Positions 37,201-49,045 of a stretch of 64,000 bases of DNA are shown here, one piece after another (the stretch's first letter is position 1; the number at the start of each line of letters is the position of its first letter). The position numbers and the translations under genes were made by a program. Origin of the DNA: Lathyrus oleraceus (lineage: Eukaryota > Streptophyta > Magnoliopsida > Fabales > Fabaceae); assembly GCF_024323335.1 (NCBI RefSeq), contig NC_066579.1:130371354-130435353 (forward strand), in the 5' to 3' direction. The notes beneath the pieces were generated by a model. That model was not told the DNA's origin and did no database searches. It saw only the letters and a list, made by a program, of their open reading frames with translations.

Positions 37201-38973
37201 CATTCACTTTCAATGGAGCTTCAGATTGGCACGATCTTGATTCCAATTGTGCTTGGCCTTGCTTCAGATGCTTGTTGGAAGTGATTAGGATCAAGAAAAG
37301 GTCTGGACTCTTGGAGTTTCAATCTCAAAATAGATGGAGATTTGAAACTTGGTTTTCAAAGAATATCTTCAAGATTATCCTTCAATTGTGAGGGTTTAGG
37401 ATTGCAGGTTCAAAGCTTGGGCATGAGGTCCTTAATTCTGAGCAATGGGGGTCTTATTTATAGCCAAGGAGATTCATTTCCACACACTTCCAAATTTGGC
37501 AAATTTTGAGAAATTCCCTTGCATGCTTGCATGGGCGTGTGACAGGCCCATCAAGTGATGTAATCAGGTCCAAAAATGAGTGAGGATCATGCTGAAACAT
37601 GTTACAAAGCCATGCAATCGTGTATGAAAAGTGGAAGTGGAAATCATCCAAATGGTTCTTCATGTTGCCCCCATGTGCAAGTCCTTCATCCTTTGACTAA
37701 ATGATATGATCATGGACTTTTTGGAAAGGTGAGATCAAGGGGAACAACTTTCATGTTGAACACTTTTCCATTTGAAGCTTGGATCATGATGACTTTTGAG
37801 GTGGAAGTTTGGGAAATCAAACATATTTGAAAATTTTCTAAGTCCCAAGTCAAATGCACTTCTTCCACCTTGAATAACTTTTTCCATGGACTTCAAATGA
37901 TAAAAGTTCCTTCATAAAAGTTGCATCTCTTTCAAACCTCTTCAATTTGGTCACAAGTTGGACCTCATTTGGATTTGGCATGAAGGAGTTATGCATTTTA
38001 GAAGTTGAGAAAAATCACTTGTTCAATGGTATTGGCCCAAAATCACCTATAATGTTTCCTCTTGGCACATGAATTTTCAAGTTGAATTTGAACTTCCTAC
38101 AAACATAAAAGTTGAAGTAGACATCATGAATTTAATCATGGAATTTGAATGGTTTTCATCTCAGAAAAATTGAGCAAGTTATGATCTTAGGAAGTTGACC
38201 TCCAAACTAGGGTACGGACAAAATGACCTATAATCTTTCACCATAAACAATGACTTTCCAAGCAAAACTAGCTCTTGACTTCAACATGAAAGTTGTTTGT
38301 AATGTCATGTTGAGTAACTGTGCTCTTGGAATCATTTTCATATGACAAAACTTGTAGGAGATAGGGTCTAGGGAACCCCGGTTTTGACCAGCTGACTTTC
38401 TCTGGTCAACCACCATGAACCAACTTGCAAACTTGATATTATCTTTACTTTTGGGACTTGTGGAGGATCATATATGTGTAAGATGACGAAATATTAATAT
38501 CCCTTGAAATATTTGATCAATTTATGAAGAAACTTGTTGAAGAAGTCACACAAGATACCCAGATGAATTAGGGTTTCCAAGGCAAACAAACTCCAAACTC
38601 TTGATGATTTCTTAATCAAAATAACATGTGAAGATCATGGGGATCCATATATGATACTTAGAACCAATGTAAACCGATTCTTGATTGAGCTCCTTGTATT
38701 AAGGGTCTTAAACCCTAGATGTGAGCTTGATGGAGCATATGTGAGCATACACACTACCTACAAAAGCAATAAACTATACATTGACATATTTTTGGTATTT
38801 TGGTTAGTAAATAATGAAGAAAAAAGTATGATACAATCATATGTGCTTGGTGATCACTCCCAATGCAAACCCAATGAATGGAGGGGTAAGGAGAGTGCCA
38901 AGGTGTGATCCCAATGCTAATGCGTATGATGAGATAGTATGAGGCATCTTAGGGTCGAAATTGGGGTCTTACA
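34260..38973 (-). repeat. Ogre B 3' LTR
   Basis: 4714 bp; on the minus strand TGTAAGACCCCAATTTCGAC (from 38973) to TACCGCTACA (34260). Homologous to 1-3921, 62931-64000 and, in reverse, to Ogre A and D LTRs. A G-run at 34867-34875 and many short AT-rich frames are present; no gene is supported. Confidence 0.93.
37455..37462 (-). promoter_or_regulatory. TATA box of Ogre B 3' LTR
   Basis: TATAAATAAGAC on the minus strand, in the same LTR context as 2398-2405. Confidence 0.6.
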
Positions 38974-38986
38974 GCTGCCCCTATTT
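38974..38986 (-). promoter_or_regulatory. Polypurine tract of Ogre B
   Basis: AAATAGGGGCAGC on the minus strand, adjoining the 3' LTR start; nearly the same as the E2 tract GAATAGGGGCAGC at 58872-58884. Confidence 0.75.
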
Positions 38987-41664
38987 AAGGAAGTTCTAGC
39001 TGAGGAGATGAAGGTTAAAATCTTCATATCAACTCAGTAGAATGGACTTAAATAACAACATAATAAAACAAATTTTGGTCCCTAAGAGACCTCATGATGC
39101 ATATGATATGAATATGAAAAATAATATCTGTGGGGGGAAATATTGCCACAAAGGAAAAGAATCCGGAGAGACTAAAAGTCCGCAGGAGCATAATGTCTTC
39201 CGTATGGAAAACTCACTAGGGGGTCAGAGACTCTGGGGGGTAAAAAGTTTCGCGTTGGCCAGGCTACGACTTAAAACTACTAGAGACACAAGAGGATTCC
39301 ATGAAAACAAATCAATGGAAGGAGTCAACTGGGGATAAAGGGAAAACCTGCAGGGGAAACGGGTAAATCAGAACAAAGCTAGAATACTCAAACCAAATAG
39401 GAAAATGGCGATTTTTTGAGGAAATACACACTCAAGCCCAACTGGGGAAGAATGAACTTCAACACATGAGTACCAGAAGTACATTATCTATTACCGGTTA
39501 CTGGGTAGGAAGATAATGTAATCTATCGGAGAGGACATTCGTTACCGATTAAGGTAAACATAACAAAGATGACTCACTGAGGGACACATGAGGTATATTC
39601 ATTACCAATTACTGGGTAAGAATAACCTGCTGGGGAAAAGCCAAATAGGATTTATAACTACCGGTTACTGGGTAGAAGACCAAAGAGAGAGAATATTTGT
39701 CACTGGTTAAAGTGAACATATCAAGGATAAACTCAAAGGAAGGAAATCTGTCATCGGTTACGATGAACATATCAAGGATATACTGCCGGGGAAACATAGG
39801 AATTATATCTATCAGTTACTGGATAGAATACTGAAAAGAGAATATTTGTCACCGGTTACGATGAACATATCAAGGATAGACTCAGTAGAGGAAAGTAGGA
39901 TTTACAACTACCGGTTACTTGGTAGTAAACCGCAAAGAGGAGAAAACCCGTCATCGGTTAGGATGAACATATCAAGGATTAACTCTCTGGGGAATGAAAT
40001 AGGGATTACGACTACCTTTTTACTGGGTAGAAAACCAAAAAAGGAGAATATTCGTCACCGGTTATGATGAACATATCAAGGATACACTACATGGGGAAAC
40101 GTGAAATGAATCCGCTAGGGAAAATAAGAGGGAATAAATTACTATTACCGGGTATTGGGTAAGAGTAAGGTACTCGCAAATTGAGAAGAATATTACCAGT
40201 TACTGGGTAATAGGCTCTCAGGGGAGCAAAGCATCTATCTAGGTAAGAGCTAGAAAGAAACGGTCAAACAAAAGACGCGACCCGATGAGGATATAACTCA
40301 GGGGGAGTGGTTCCATCCCGATAATCCATTGGGGAGGAAGCTAAAATAATAATCGTCCACAAGGAAATAACTCAGCAGGGAATGAGAAAGGTTAAATTCT
40401 TTCTGCTTAAGGGGCTGACACTCTATAATTGAGGGAGGACAAACACACCAAATTTGCATGGGGAAAAGATATCACCATAGTAGAGGATCGGAAAAATAAT
40501 GACTCAAAAAGTGCAATACTAATGCATAATGAAATATTTGATGTATGAATGTATATGTATATGTATATATGATGATTATGCTGATAAAACAATTACAAAG
40601 GATACAAATGTCACTGATCTGAATCATCGCTACAACAGTCGGCTGATCTCGATAGGATGGAGGCATCAACTGGAGAGAAAGGTTTGGGACGAACATAAAC
40701 CATCCACCACAAACCACTCGACCCTGACTGGGGAAAGAGAAAAGATCTGTTAAGGATCTGCATCATCAACTCTGCGGGGAATTTTAGGTCAACACAATAC
40801 CAAAATGGGAGACAACCTTGCAGAGGAACAAAAAATACTGCTCAAGAATCAGTGTGGGCGAGGTTCAGGAGTGAATTTTGCTGGCGACTTGAGGGGAATA
40901 AAATTTGTACTGAATCTATGCAAACCATTGAGTACACACGCCTACAACTCGGTCGGGGAGGTGATCACAAAACTCGGTTGGGGAAACTGAATTGCTGAAA
41001 ACAATGACCAAACCAATTGCTTGGGGAAAACCAACACTACTTCGCACTTTGGGACTCACATGTTCTTAGGCTGCTGTTGATATTCCTTACTAAAATCGAC
41101 TGTTTTAAAAAGTAATTGCTTTTATTATTTTAAGAAAATTTAATTTTTATTGATTAAAAAATTTCAAAATTATCATCATAAAAATTTAATTCTATTTAGC
41201 TAAAAGATAAATAAGAGTGGAAACAATTGGATAAAAAGCTCAACTTTATTTAAATAGAATGGTAGTCTATAAATGACAAGACTCCATAGATCTTTACAAA
41301 AGTTGAAAAATGGTAATTTACATGGAAAAGGGCTACATTAAATACAATGATCACTAGTCCTTATACCAACTTCAATGTCCACTGTGCTCTTGGCTTTGGT
41401 TGAAGATGATGAATCAGAATCGGCTGACTTGCTCAAGAATGCTCCAATGATCAGGACCAACCAAATGCAGTTACTTGCCAAAACCCCTAATTTTTGCATA
41501 AATTGCCCCAAGGTGGGGTACTCAATTTATCGGGATAAATTTTTTGTTTTTATGTCTCTAATTTTTGCCTGGATCGCCCTTTCGGGTTTTCAATCCACCG
41601 AGATGCTCATTTTTGCCTAAGCTTCCCTTTCGGGTTTTCAACTTAGCAAGTTGTTCTTTTCTTT
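38987..41664 (-). other. Ogre B 3' untranslated region
   Basis: About 2.7 kb without coding sequence between integrase and the PPT. It holds the minisatellite at 39480-40210, many scattered GGGGAA/CTGGGG phrases (in both Ogre B and E2 the 3' region is full of CCCCAG-type motifs on the element's own strand) and an AT-rich block at 41095-41240. Ogre 3' regions are known to be hypervariable and to seed satellite repeats in legumes. Confidence 0.8.
39480..40210 (-). repeat. Minisatellite in Ogre B 3' region
   Basis: Alternating phrases TACCGGTTACTGGGTAG and CACCGGTTACGATGAACAT followed by ATCAAGGAT. The phrase GAACATATCAAGGAT recurs near 39712, 39765, 39863, 39964 and 40067, giving unit lengths near 53, 98, 101 and 103 bp. 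The copies are diverged and the array is short. Confidence 0.85.
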
Positions 41665-43083
41665 TTAGGCAAAGTATTTCTTGACTGCTTCGGCATTCAC
41701 AAGACGAGTGAACTCTTCACCATCCATAGTTGTAAGAATCATAGCACCACCTGAAAAAGCTCTTTTGACAACATATGGGCCTTTATAATTAGGAGTCCAT
41801 TTGCCCCTAGCGTCAGGTTTAAAAGATAAAATCTTCTTGAGCACGAGGTCACCTTCTCTGAACACACGAGGCCTGACCTTCTTATCGAAAGCTTTCTTCA
41901 TTCTCTGCTAATATAACTGTCCATGACACATGGAAGTCAATCTCTTCTCTTCAGTCAAATTCATATGGTCATACCTGGTTTGGCACCATTCAGCTTCAGT
42001 CAACTTGGCTTCCATCAGAACACGCAATGACGGGATCTCAACCTCCATGGGGAGCACAACTTCCATGCCATAAATAAGTGAGAAAGGGGTTGCCCCTGTT
42101 GAAGTGAGGATGGATGTATGGTACCCATGCAAAGCAAATGGGAGCATCTCATTCCAGTCTTTATACGTCACAACCATTTTCTGGATGATCTTCTTAATGT
42201 TCTTGTTTGCAGCTTCAACAACCCCATTCATCTTAGGTCTGTAAGGAGAAGAATTGTGATGTGCAATCTTGAAGTCTTTGCAAAGAGCTTCAACCATATT
42301 GTTTTTCAAGTTGGATCCATTATCAGTAATGATCTTACTTGGCACACCATAACAGAATACAATCTGATTCTTGATAAACCTCACAACAACTTGCTTGATT
42401 ACATTTGTGTATGATGCCGCCTCAACCCACTTTGTGAAGTAGTCAATAGCCACCAGAATGAAAAGATGTTTGTTCGGAGCTTTAGGCTCAATCATGCCAA
42501 TCATATCAATTCCCCACATGGAGAAGGGCCACGGAGAGGAAATGACATTCAACAGTGTCGGAGGAACATGAATCTTATCTGCGTAAATTTGACACTTGTG
42601 GCATTTCTTCACAAACTTGCAGCAGTCAGATTCCATTATCAGCCAATAGTAACCTGCCCTTAACATCTCCTTAGCCATATCATGTCCATTGGAATGAGTA
42701 CCAAAGGAACCTTCATGGAATTCAGTCATCAATAAGTCTGCTTTGTGTCTATCCACACATCTGAGCAAGACCATATCAAAATTTCTCTTGTACAACACAT
42801 CACCGTTCAGGTAGAAATTGCCAGCTAATCTCCTCAAAGTCTTCTTATCTTTCAAAGATGCCCCAGGCGGGTAAATCTGACTTTGGAGGAAACATTTGAT
42901 ATCAAAATACCATGGCTTTTCATCTTTGACCTCTTCAACAACAAACACATGAGCTGGCCTATCAAGACGCATTACAGTCAAATTAGGAACCTCATTCCAA
43001 AATTTCACCATAATCATTGAAGCCAACGTTGCAAGAGCATCTGCCATCCGGTTTTCATCTTGAGGGATATGATGAAATTCCAC
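41665..43083 (-). pseudogene. int: Ogre B integrase
   Basis: Frame open from 43083 to a TAG at 41908-41910 and, in the same frame, on to KKYFA at 41665. The segment starts at the tail of the second RNase H (HHIPQDENRMADALATLA), then the integrase zinc domain (EFHEGSFGTHSNGH, CCKFVKKCHKCQ). The core has all three acidic residues: GIDMIG, ITDNGSN and VVEAANKN. The C-terminal module GKWTPNYKGPYVVKR follows the TAG; the E2 copy reads GQRRMKKAFGQK where B has TAG-QRMKKAFDKK, showing that the stop is a point mutation. The catalytic core looks intact, in contrast with E1. Role: insertion of element cDNA in the nucleus. Confidence 0.92.
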
Positions 43084-44172
43084 CTTTGTAAAGAAAGTTG
43101 AAATCCTCCTCGCATAATCTCTATATGGTATTGAACCGGGTTAATTTGTTTCCCATTCACCTTTGATCTGATTCACGACCAAAGTTGAATCTCCATAGAC
43201 ATCTAAATACTTGATTATGAGATCAATGGCTTCTTCAAGCCCCATAATGCAAGCTTCATACTCGGCCATGTTGTTCGTACACTTGAAAGTTAATCTAGTT
43301 GTAAACGGAAAATGAGTTCCTTGAGGAGTAATAATCACTTCCCCAATGCCATTACTATACTAATTAACAGCTCCGTCAAATACCATGCCCCAACGGGAAC
43401 CAGGTTCTGGCCCTTCTTCAAGCAATGGTTCATCACAATCTTTCATCTTTAAGTACAAAATCTCTTCGTCAGGAAAATCATACTGCACTAACTGGTAATC
43501 TTCAATCGGTTGGTGAGCCAAATGGTCAGCCAAGACACTACCTTTAATTGCCTTTTGAGATCAGTATTCAATATCATACTCGGATAACAACATCTGCCAA
43601 CGGGAAATCCTCCCAGTTAAAGCAGGCTTCTCAAAAATATACTTGATTGGATCCATTTTGGATATCAACCAAGTAGTATGATTCAACATATACTGACGCA
43701 GACGCTTAGCAGCCCAAGCCAATGTGCATCATATCTTTTCTAGCATAGAATACTCAGTCTAACAGTCGGGGAACTTCTTACTGAGGTAGTAAATAGAATA
43801 TTCTTTCTTTCCAGTTTCAGCTTGCTGACCAAGAACACAACCCATACTTTCACCAGGCATAGTCAAATACATGATCACAGGTCTCCCTTCAACAGGCGGA
43901 GACAGAATTAGAGGCTCAAGCATATACTCTTTAATACTGTCAAAAGCTTTCTGGCAATCTTCGGTCCAATCACAAGATTGATCTTTCCAAAGAAGCTTGA
44001 ATATAGGCGCACATCTGGTAGTCATATGCGATATAAATCTTGAGATATAATTCAAGGGGCCGAGAAAACCTCTAACTTGCTTCTCAATTTTGGGTGCAAG
44101 CATTTCTTGTATTGCTTTGACCTTGGAAGGATCAACTTTAATACCTTTCTCACTGACAATGAAGCCCAACAA
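43084..44172 (-). pseudogene. pol: Ogre B RNase H and second RNase H
   Basis: 44172-43759 is the C-terminal RT region and first RNase H (MLGFIVSEKGIKVDPSKV, GFLGPLNYISRFIS, VIMYLTMPGESMGCVLGQ). In-frame stops follow at SKKFPDC, where the family expects a short Cys/Gln-rich stretch. The second RNase H covers about 43400-43084 with MVFDGAVN, NNMAEYEACIMGLEEA and VYGDSTLVVNQIKGEW. Several point stops (TAG/TGA/TAA) interrupt an otherwise continuous frame. The homologous E2 stretch (55400-56192) shows the same blocks. Confidence 0.85.
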
Positions 44173-44238
44173 CTTACCAGAACGAACACCAAAAGTACAC
44201 TAATTAGGATTCAAGCGAATTTTGTACTTCCTCAAACG

Positions 44239-44952
44239 CTAGAATAATTTCAACAAATGCTTAACATGCTCTTCTTCTTCACTGGATTTAGAAATCATAT
44301 CATCAACATAAACCTCAATCTCTTTGTGCATCATATCATGAAAAAGAGTGGTCATGGCTACCAACATATCAATGTGTGGTAGAGGGAAATCATCTTTCGG
44401 AGTGGCTTTGTTCAAATCTCTATAATCAACGCACATACAGACTTTTCTATCCTTCTTTGGAAAAAGCACAATATTGGCCACCCATTGCGGATATTCGGCG
44501 GTAACAAGAAAACCAACATCAATTTGCTTTTGCACCTTCTCTTTGATCTTTACTGCCATATCAGGATGAGTTCTCCTCAATTTTTGCTTGACTGGCGGGC
44601 ATTTTGGTTTCAATGGCAATCTATGCTCCACAATATCAGAATCCAAACCAGGCATGTCTTGATAGGACCAAGCAAACACATCTGAATACTCTCGGAGAAT
44701 ATCAATCAACCCCTTCTTAGCTTCTGGACACAATTGAGACCCAATCTTGACTTCCTTCACATCATCTTCGGAACCCAAGTTGATCAACTCAATCTGCTCT
44801 TTGAACGTCTGGATGGCTTTTTCCTCGTGCTCAAGTAGACGAGATAATTCATCAGATACTTCTTCATCAGTCTCTTCCTCAACCTTAAACACAGGGAAAT
44901 CAAAGTTTGGAGAGGGAGTAGAATCATTGTATTCAATGGGTTTGGAAACCAA
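44239..44952 (-). pseudogene. pol: Ogre B reverse transcriptase with internal deletion
   Basis: Starts at the 3' splice junction of the Ogre intron and reads the N-terminal acidic linker, DVFAWSYQDMPGLDSDIVEH, WVANIVLFPKKD, VCMCVDYRDLNKATPKDDFP and HIDMLVA. It then jumps directly to MTTLFHDMMHKEIEVYVDDM. By alignment with E1 RT (15130-15330), about 60 residues are missing, near 44358. They include the A motif with the first catalytic Asp and the MPFGLKNAGATYQR block. The deletion keeps the frame and leaves YVDD. The enzyme cannot work. The frame ends in KLLKLF before a stop near 44239; decayed sequence links it to the RNase H part. Confidence 0.9.
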
Positions 44953-44953
44953 C

Positions 44954-45213
44954 CTGCATAATGATTTGATACCTATATTTTAGAGAAGTGAATTGTGACC
45001 AAATATTATGCAGATGGACAATTATTATTTGTTTATTTATGTTTTTTGTGATTACCATTTTCAGAAAAGCAAAAAGTAAATATAAAACATCATAGATGTG
45101 GATGAAATAGAATTGCATTTTATTGACGATAATTGAGAAATGCCCAACAATGTTCACTTCTCCCTTAGGCATAGGAGAAGGATTTTTCTTAAAAAAAATG
45201 AAAAAAAAATTAC
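44954..45213 (-). other. Ogre intron between protease and RT
   Basis: 260 nt on the minus strand: donor TCTGA|GTAATTTTTTTT, acceptor ATTATGCAG|GTTGG. Unspliced, the protease frame meets TAA at once. Spliced, the codon GA+G joins and the frame runs straight into VSKPIEYN of the RT part. It is T-rich, as expected for plant introns. An intron at this place is a known hallmark of Ogre elements. Confidence 0.85.
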
Positions 45214-46824
45214 TCAGAGCGATGGACAATAACAGGAACATCAACAGCAACCCAATTGTTGCAAGTCTTGCCATGCGTCACAAAGTTGGCGTAATCTTCA
45301 TCTTCATCACCCTCAATCACAACAGCTGAGTGTTGTTCATTACCATGGATGAACCCTCCGCTACGGAAACTCAATTGCACTTCTTCAGTTTTGACGTTAA
45401 ACGGCCCTTGCTGAAATCCCAATCCATCCCTATTCTTGTTCTCTCAGATTTCTACCATGCATCCCCACTGATCTGTATTGCCTGTGTCAATAGCTTTTTG
45501 AGTATCTCTGAAAGAAGACATGGGTGCTCCAGTTTTCTTTACCTCATCAATGGACAAGGCTTGGAGTGGAGTACCAACCTCCTCCTCAGCTTCTACATAT
45601 GTAAAAGATGACAAACTGCTTACCAAAAGCGCTTTCTCCCCATCAATGATGACAAGCTTACAGTTCTTCACAAATTTCAATTTCTTGTGTAGAGTCGACG
45701 TTACAGCTCCAGTCTCATGACGGTTTTGCAGCTATGGCTGGGTGGATATCCATTACTTGAAAAGTAATTTGAAAATCACTCGGACCTATCTTCACTGGAA
45801 GGTCTACTTCTCCAATGACGGTTTTGCGAGAACCATCAAACGCTTTGACAATTATGCCACTGTACCTCATCGGGGCGCCTTGGTAGGATAGTCTGGATAT
45901 AGTTGACTTTGGGAGTACATTCAAAGAAGAATCAGTATCAACTAGCACATTTGGCAGTGCATCCTCCTTGCAATTCATTGAAATGTGTAATGCCAGATTA
46001 TGATTTCTGCCTTCCTCGGGAAGTTCTTCATCACAAAAGCTCAGGTTGTTGCAAGAAGTAATGTTATCCACAATATGGTCAAACTGATCCACAATTACAT
46101 CATGCTCAACATAGGCTTGCTCGAACACTCTTTACAATGCATCTCTGTGAGCTTCAAAATTCATCAGTAGAGACAACACTGAAATCTTCGAAGGAGTTTG
46201 AAGCAGCTGCTCCACCACATTAAATTCACTCTTCTTGATCAAACGTAGCACTTCATCATCATCGTTAGGCTTTAGCTTGCTGGATTCACCAGACTGACAC
46301 GCAGGAGCACTAACTGGGTTCACTGCAGGCACATCAACCTTCTTACCAACTGAAACATCTTCTACCACCTCCTTTGGAAAAACGGGACCAAAAACACGAC
46401 CGCTACAGGTCCCCTTCGCAATATTAGCTGTATTCACAACAAAATTTGTCATAGGTAACGGAACCTCTTGACCATTCTCCACCATTGTATCATTATACTG
46501 ATAAGGAACAGCTCTTTCGGATGCATACGGAACGAGGCCCACTAACTGTATCACTAACAGCGATACTGATCTGTCGACGTTGTCACTGTTGCTGCTATCG
46601 AATTGAATGACTACTCGCTCTGGGGTTTTGAACACTGGTACTATTACATTGACATCATCTATATCCCTTGACTGTTGAACTTGGATAAGCCCTTCATCCA
46701 TCAACCTTTGAATGTCCCTCTTGACAATCAAACACCCACGGGGGTTCACGCTACAAATTGCACAACCATCATGGTCGTGCTCACAATCACTGATTGTACA
46801 CAAGGTCATATGCATCTCCACCAA
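45214..46824 (-). pseudogene. pro: Ogre B gag C-terminal region and protease
   Basis: 46824-46132 is the gag-pro linker (MVEMHMTLCTISDCEHD, RRDIQRLMDEGLIQ-like, KKSEFNVVEQLLQTPSKISVLSLL), interrupted by a stop at 46132. 46128-45715 carries the protease: ALPNVLVDTDSSLNVLP. The catalytic triplet is Asp-Thr-Asp, while E2 has the normal DTGSSLNVLP, so the conserved Gly is lost. About 25 bp containing the LLGRPWI block are deleted near 45725, and the frame resumes at TSTLHKKLKFV-like text on to 45444 and 45422-45214. The segment ends at the intron donor. Role: maturation of Gag-Pol, inactive here. Confidence 0.85.
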
Positions 46825-46914
46825 GGACCTACGGATACGTCGTACATCGAAGACTCAGAAATTTCCCGGGCAACCTTCTACCATGTTGATAGAGAAGTTA
46901 CCATGAGCAGGCAA

Positions 46915-48526
46915 CTAATTGGCTTTCACATTCGGCGCACGGTCCTCAAAGGACACCATCCCACTCTTCACAAGTTTCTCGACCTCATACTTCAACGGGT
47001 AGCAATTCTCGATATCATGGCCAGGAGCCCCTTGATGAAAGGAACAACGGAGTTCGGGCTTATACCACCATGGAAGTGGTTCAGGAATTTGAGATGGATT
47101 CCTTGGTTGAAGTAGGTTCCTGAGAACCAAAGATGGGTAGAGTTCGGTGTATGACATAGAAATAGGGTCAAAAGAGACCTTCTTCCTCTCGAAGTTTGGT
47201 TGTTGATGTTTTTGTAATTGGTTCTTTGTTGTGGTTGTTGTTGACGTTGTTGTTGAATTGGCACTAATTGATTGTTTGAATTGTTTGAAAATACTGGAAT
47301 TACTGATGAAACTTGATGTTGATGCTGGCGTTGCTGCAGATTTCTTCTGACATAAGGCCTCTTATGCCTCCCTATAGATACTGCATTGGTTTCTCCTTCC
47401 TTCTGTCTGACAAAACCACTCCCATATTTCTTTCTAGTTGACACCTCTTCTTTAAAAAGACGTCCCTCAAGGACTCCTTCTTCTAACCTCATCCCCATAT
47501 TTACCATTTCGGTAAAGTCACTGGGGGCAGTGGAAATCATACATTCGTAATAAAACGGGTCTTTAGGAAAATCTTCGTCATCTCCTTCTCTTCCAACGAA
47601 GAATTAATCTAAGAAGAAAGCTCTCTCCACCTTTGGGCATACTCTTTAAATGTATCTTTATCCTTTTGAGACATAGACCTCAACTGGTCTCTATCAGGCA
47701 CCATGTCCACATTATACTTATACTATTTCACAAAAGCTTCCTTAAAATCATTGAACGTGCAAACACTTGCACTATCTAGCTCCATATACCATCTCAGAGC
47801 GGCACTAGTCAAACTGTCTTGAAAGTAGTGAATCAGTAGCTGATCATTATCAGTTTGAGTTGACATCTTTCTAGCGTACATAAGAAGGTGGCTAAGCAGA
47901 CAAGTATTTCCCTTATACTTTTCAAATTCAGGGACTTTGAACTTCATCGGGATCTTCACATTTGGTACCAAGCAGAGTTCAGCAGCACTCTTACCAAACA
48001 AGTTCTTTCCTCTCAGGGTCTTCAATTCCTTTTGCAACTCAAGTAACTGGTCTTTCATTTCATCCATTTTCTCATAAACATCTGGGCCCTCAGACGACTC
48101 AGAATGGTAAATGGGGTCCTCAACACGAGGTAAGGTATGAATAACTGGAGGTGGCACCGACATGACCGGGCTAGATGCCGGCATAGAAGAAAATGTGGGT
48201 GCAAACCCTTCAGGCATGAAATTCGGTGGCATTCTCCACGGGAATCCAGCAGGCATAGTTGGACCAAGTTGAGTAGCAGCCACATGCATGGTTGAAGTAG
48301 TAACCTAGGAGATGGCAGTCCTCTGAGGAGGAGGAGTTGCAGGAGTTGGTGAAGACTGATTTTGCGCAGCAAGAACAGACTCCATCATGGCAGTCAGTTG
48401 AGAAATCTCATCCTTCAATTCTCTATTCTCTTGTTCCAAATTCTCTATGATTCTGGGTTGATTAGCGCGAGTGTTGTATCGGTGAGTCAGCTTGGCTGAA
48501 GCACAGGAGAATAACCAATAGGACAT
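46915..48526 (-). pseudogene. gag: Ogre B gag
   Basis: Particle-forming structural protein. Starts at ATG 48526 (MSYWLFSCASAKLTHRYNTR), followed by a heptad-like segment ENLEQENRELKDEISQLTAMM that should form a coiled coil. Single stops follow: TAG at 48305-48307 and TAG at 47723-47725. At the second, B reads AFVK-TAG-YKYNVDM while E2 reads AFVKQYQYNLDM, so a Gln codon became a stop. One-base shifts near 47560 and in the Gln-rich stretch (about 47250) move the frame. The tail has the box CSFHQGAPGHDIENC (47037-47081), a zinc-knuckle-like motif. E2 is inserted upstream, 237 bp before the start. Confidence 0.87.
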
Positions 48527-48758
48527 CTGGCGGAAGAAAACCTGTTATGCAAATGATGCATGAAATGCAATGTTCTTGTTTATTTTAAATTTCAAGGAAC
48601 ATACAAAGTTATATTTGCAAATATTAAATAATAGTAACAATTTAATTGACCATAAAAAATCTCTTTTATTCATAAAATTTGGAACGACTACACTGAGTAC
48701 AATTTCAGAAACCAAAGTACAAATACAAGAGAAAAGGAAACTAATCATCCTAAGGATC

Positions 48759-48763
48759 CCTAG
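48759..48763 (+). repeat. Target site duplication of E2, left copy (CCTAG)
   Basis: CCTAG before the LTR start TGTAACACCCC; the right copy at 60554-60558 reads CCTAA, one base changed. Confidence 0.75.
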
Positions 48764-48852
48764 TGTAACACCCCAAAATTTGCCCTCCTCATTCATGCAT
48801 TCATTTAGCATTTCATATTGCATTTCGTCATGTCAATCAGAATTAGATCCAA

Positions 48853-48904
48853 GAAAAAAAAATGAAAAAAAAAAACGAAAAAAGAAAAACGAAAAAAAAA
48901 TAAA

Positions 48905-48939
<35 letters not shown>

Positions 48940-48980
48940 TAAATAAAAATAATAATAAAAAAATAAATAAAATATAATAG
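48853..48980 (+). repeat. A-rich and (AAT)n microsatellite in E2 5' LTR
   Basis: Runs of A with GAAA interruptions, then about nine AAT units (48903-48930) and further A/AAT mixtures. The 3' LTR has a shorter version (58973-59047). Slippage explains most of the LTR length difference. Confidence 0.9.
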
Positions 48981-49037
48981 AAAAAACTTGGACTTTGACC
49001 TCTCTCATTTGAGCCCACAAAGCCATGAAAATCAGGT

Positions 49038-49045
49038 TATAAAAG
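49038..49045 (+). promoter_or_regulatory. TATA box of E2 5' LTR
   Basis: TATAAAAG, conserved at 59099-59106 in the 3' LTR. Probable core promoter of E2. Confidence 0.65.

Noticed and set aside
39480..40210. CRISPR-like array
   Set aside because: Spacing is irregular, units are diverged, there are no unique spacers, and the context is the 3' region of a plant retrotransposon.
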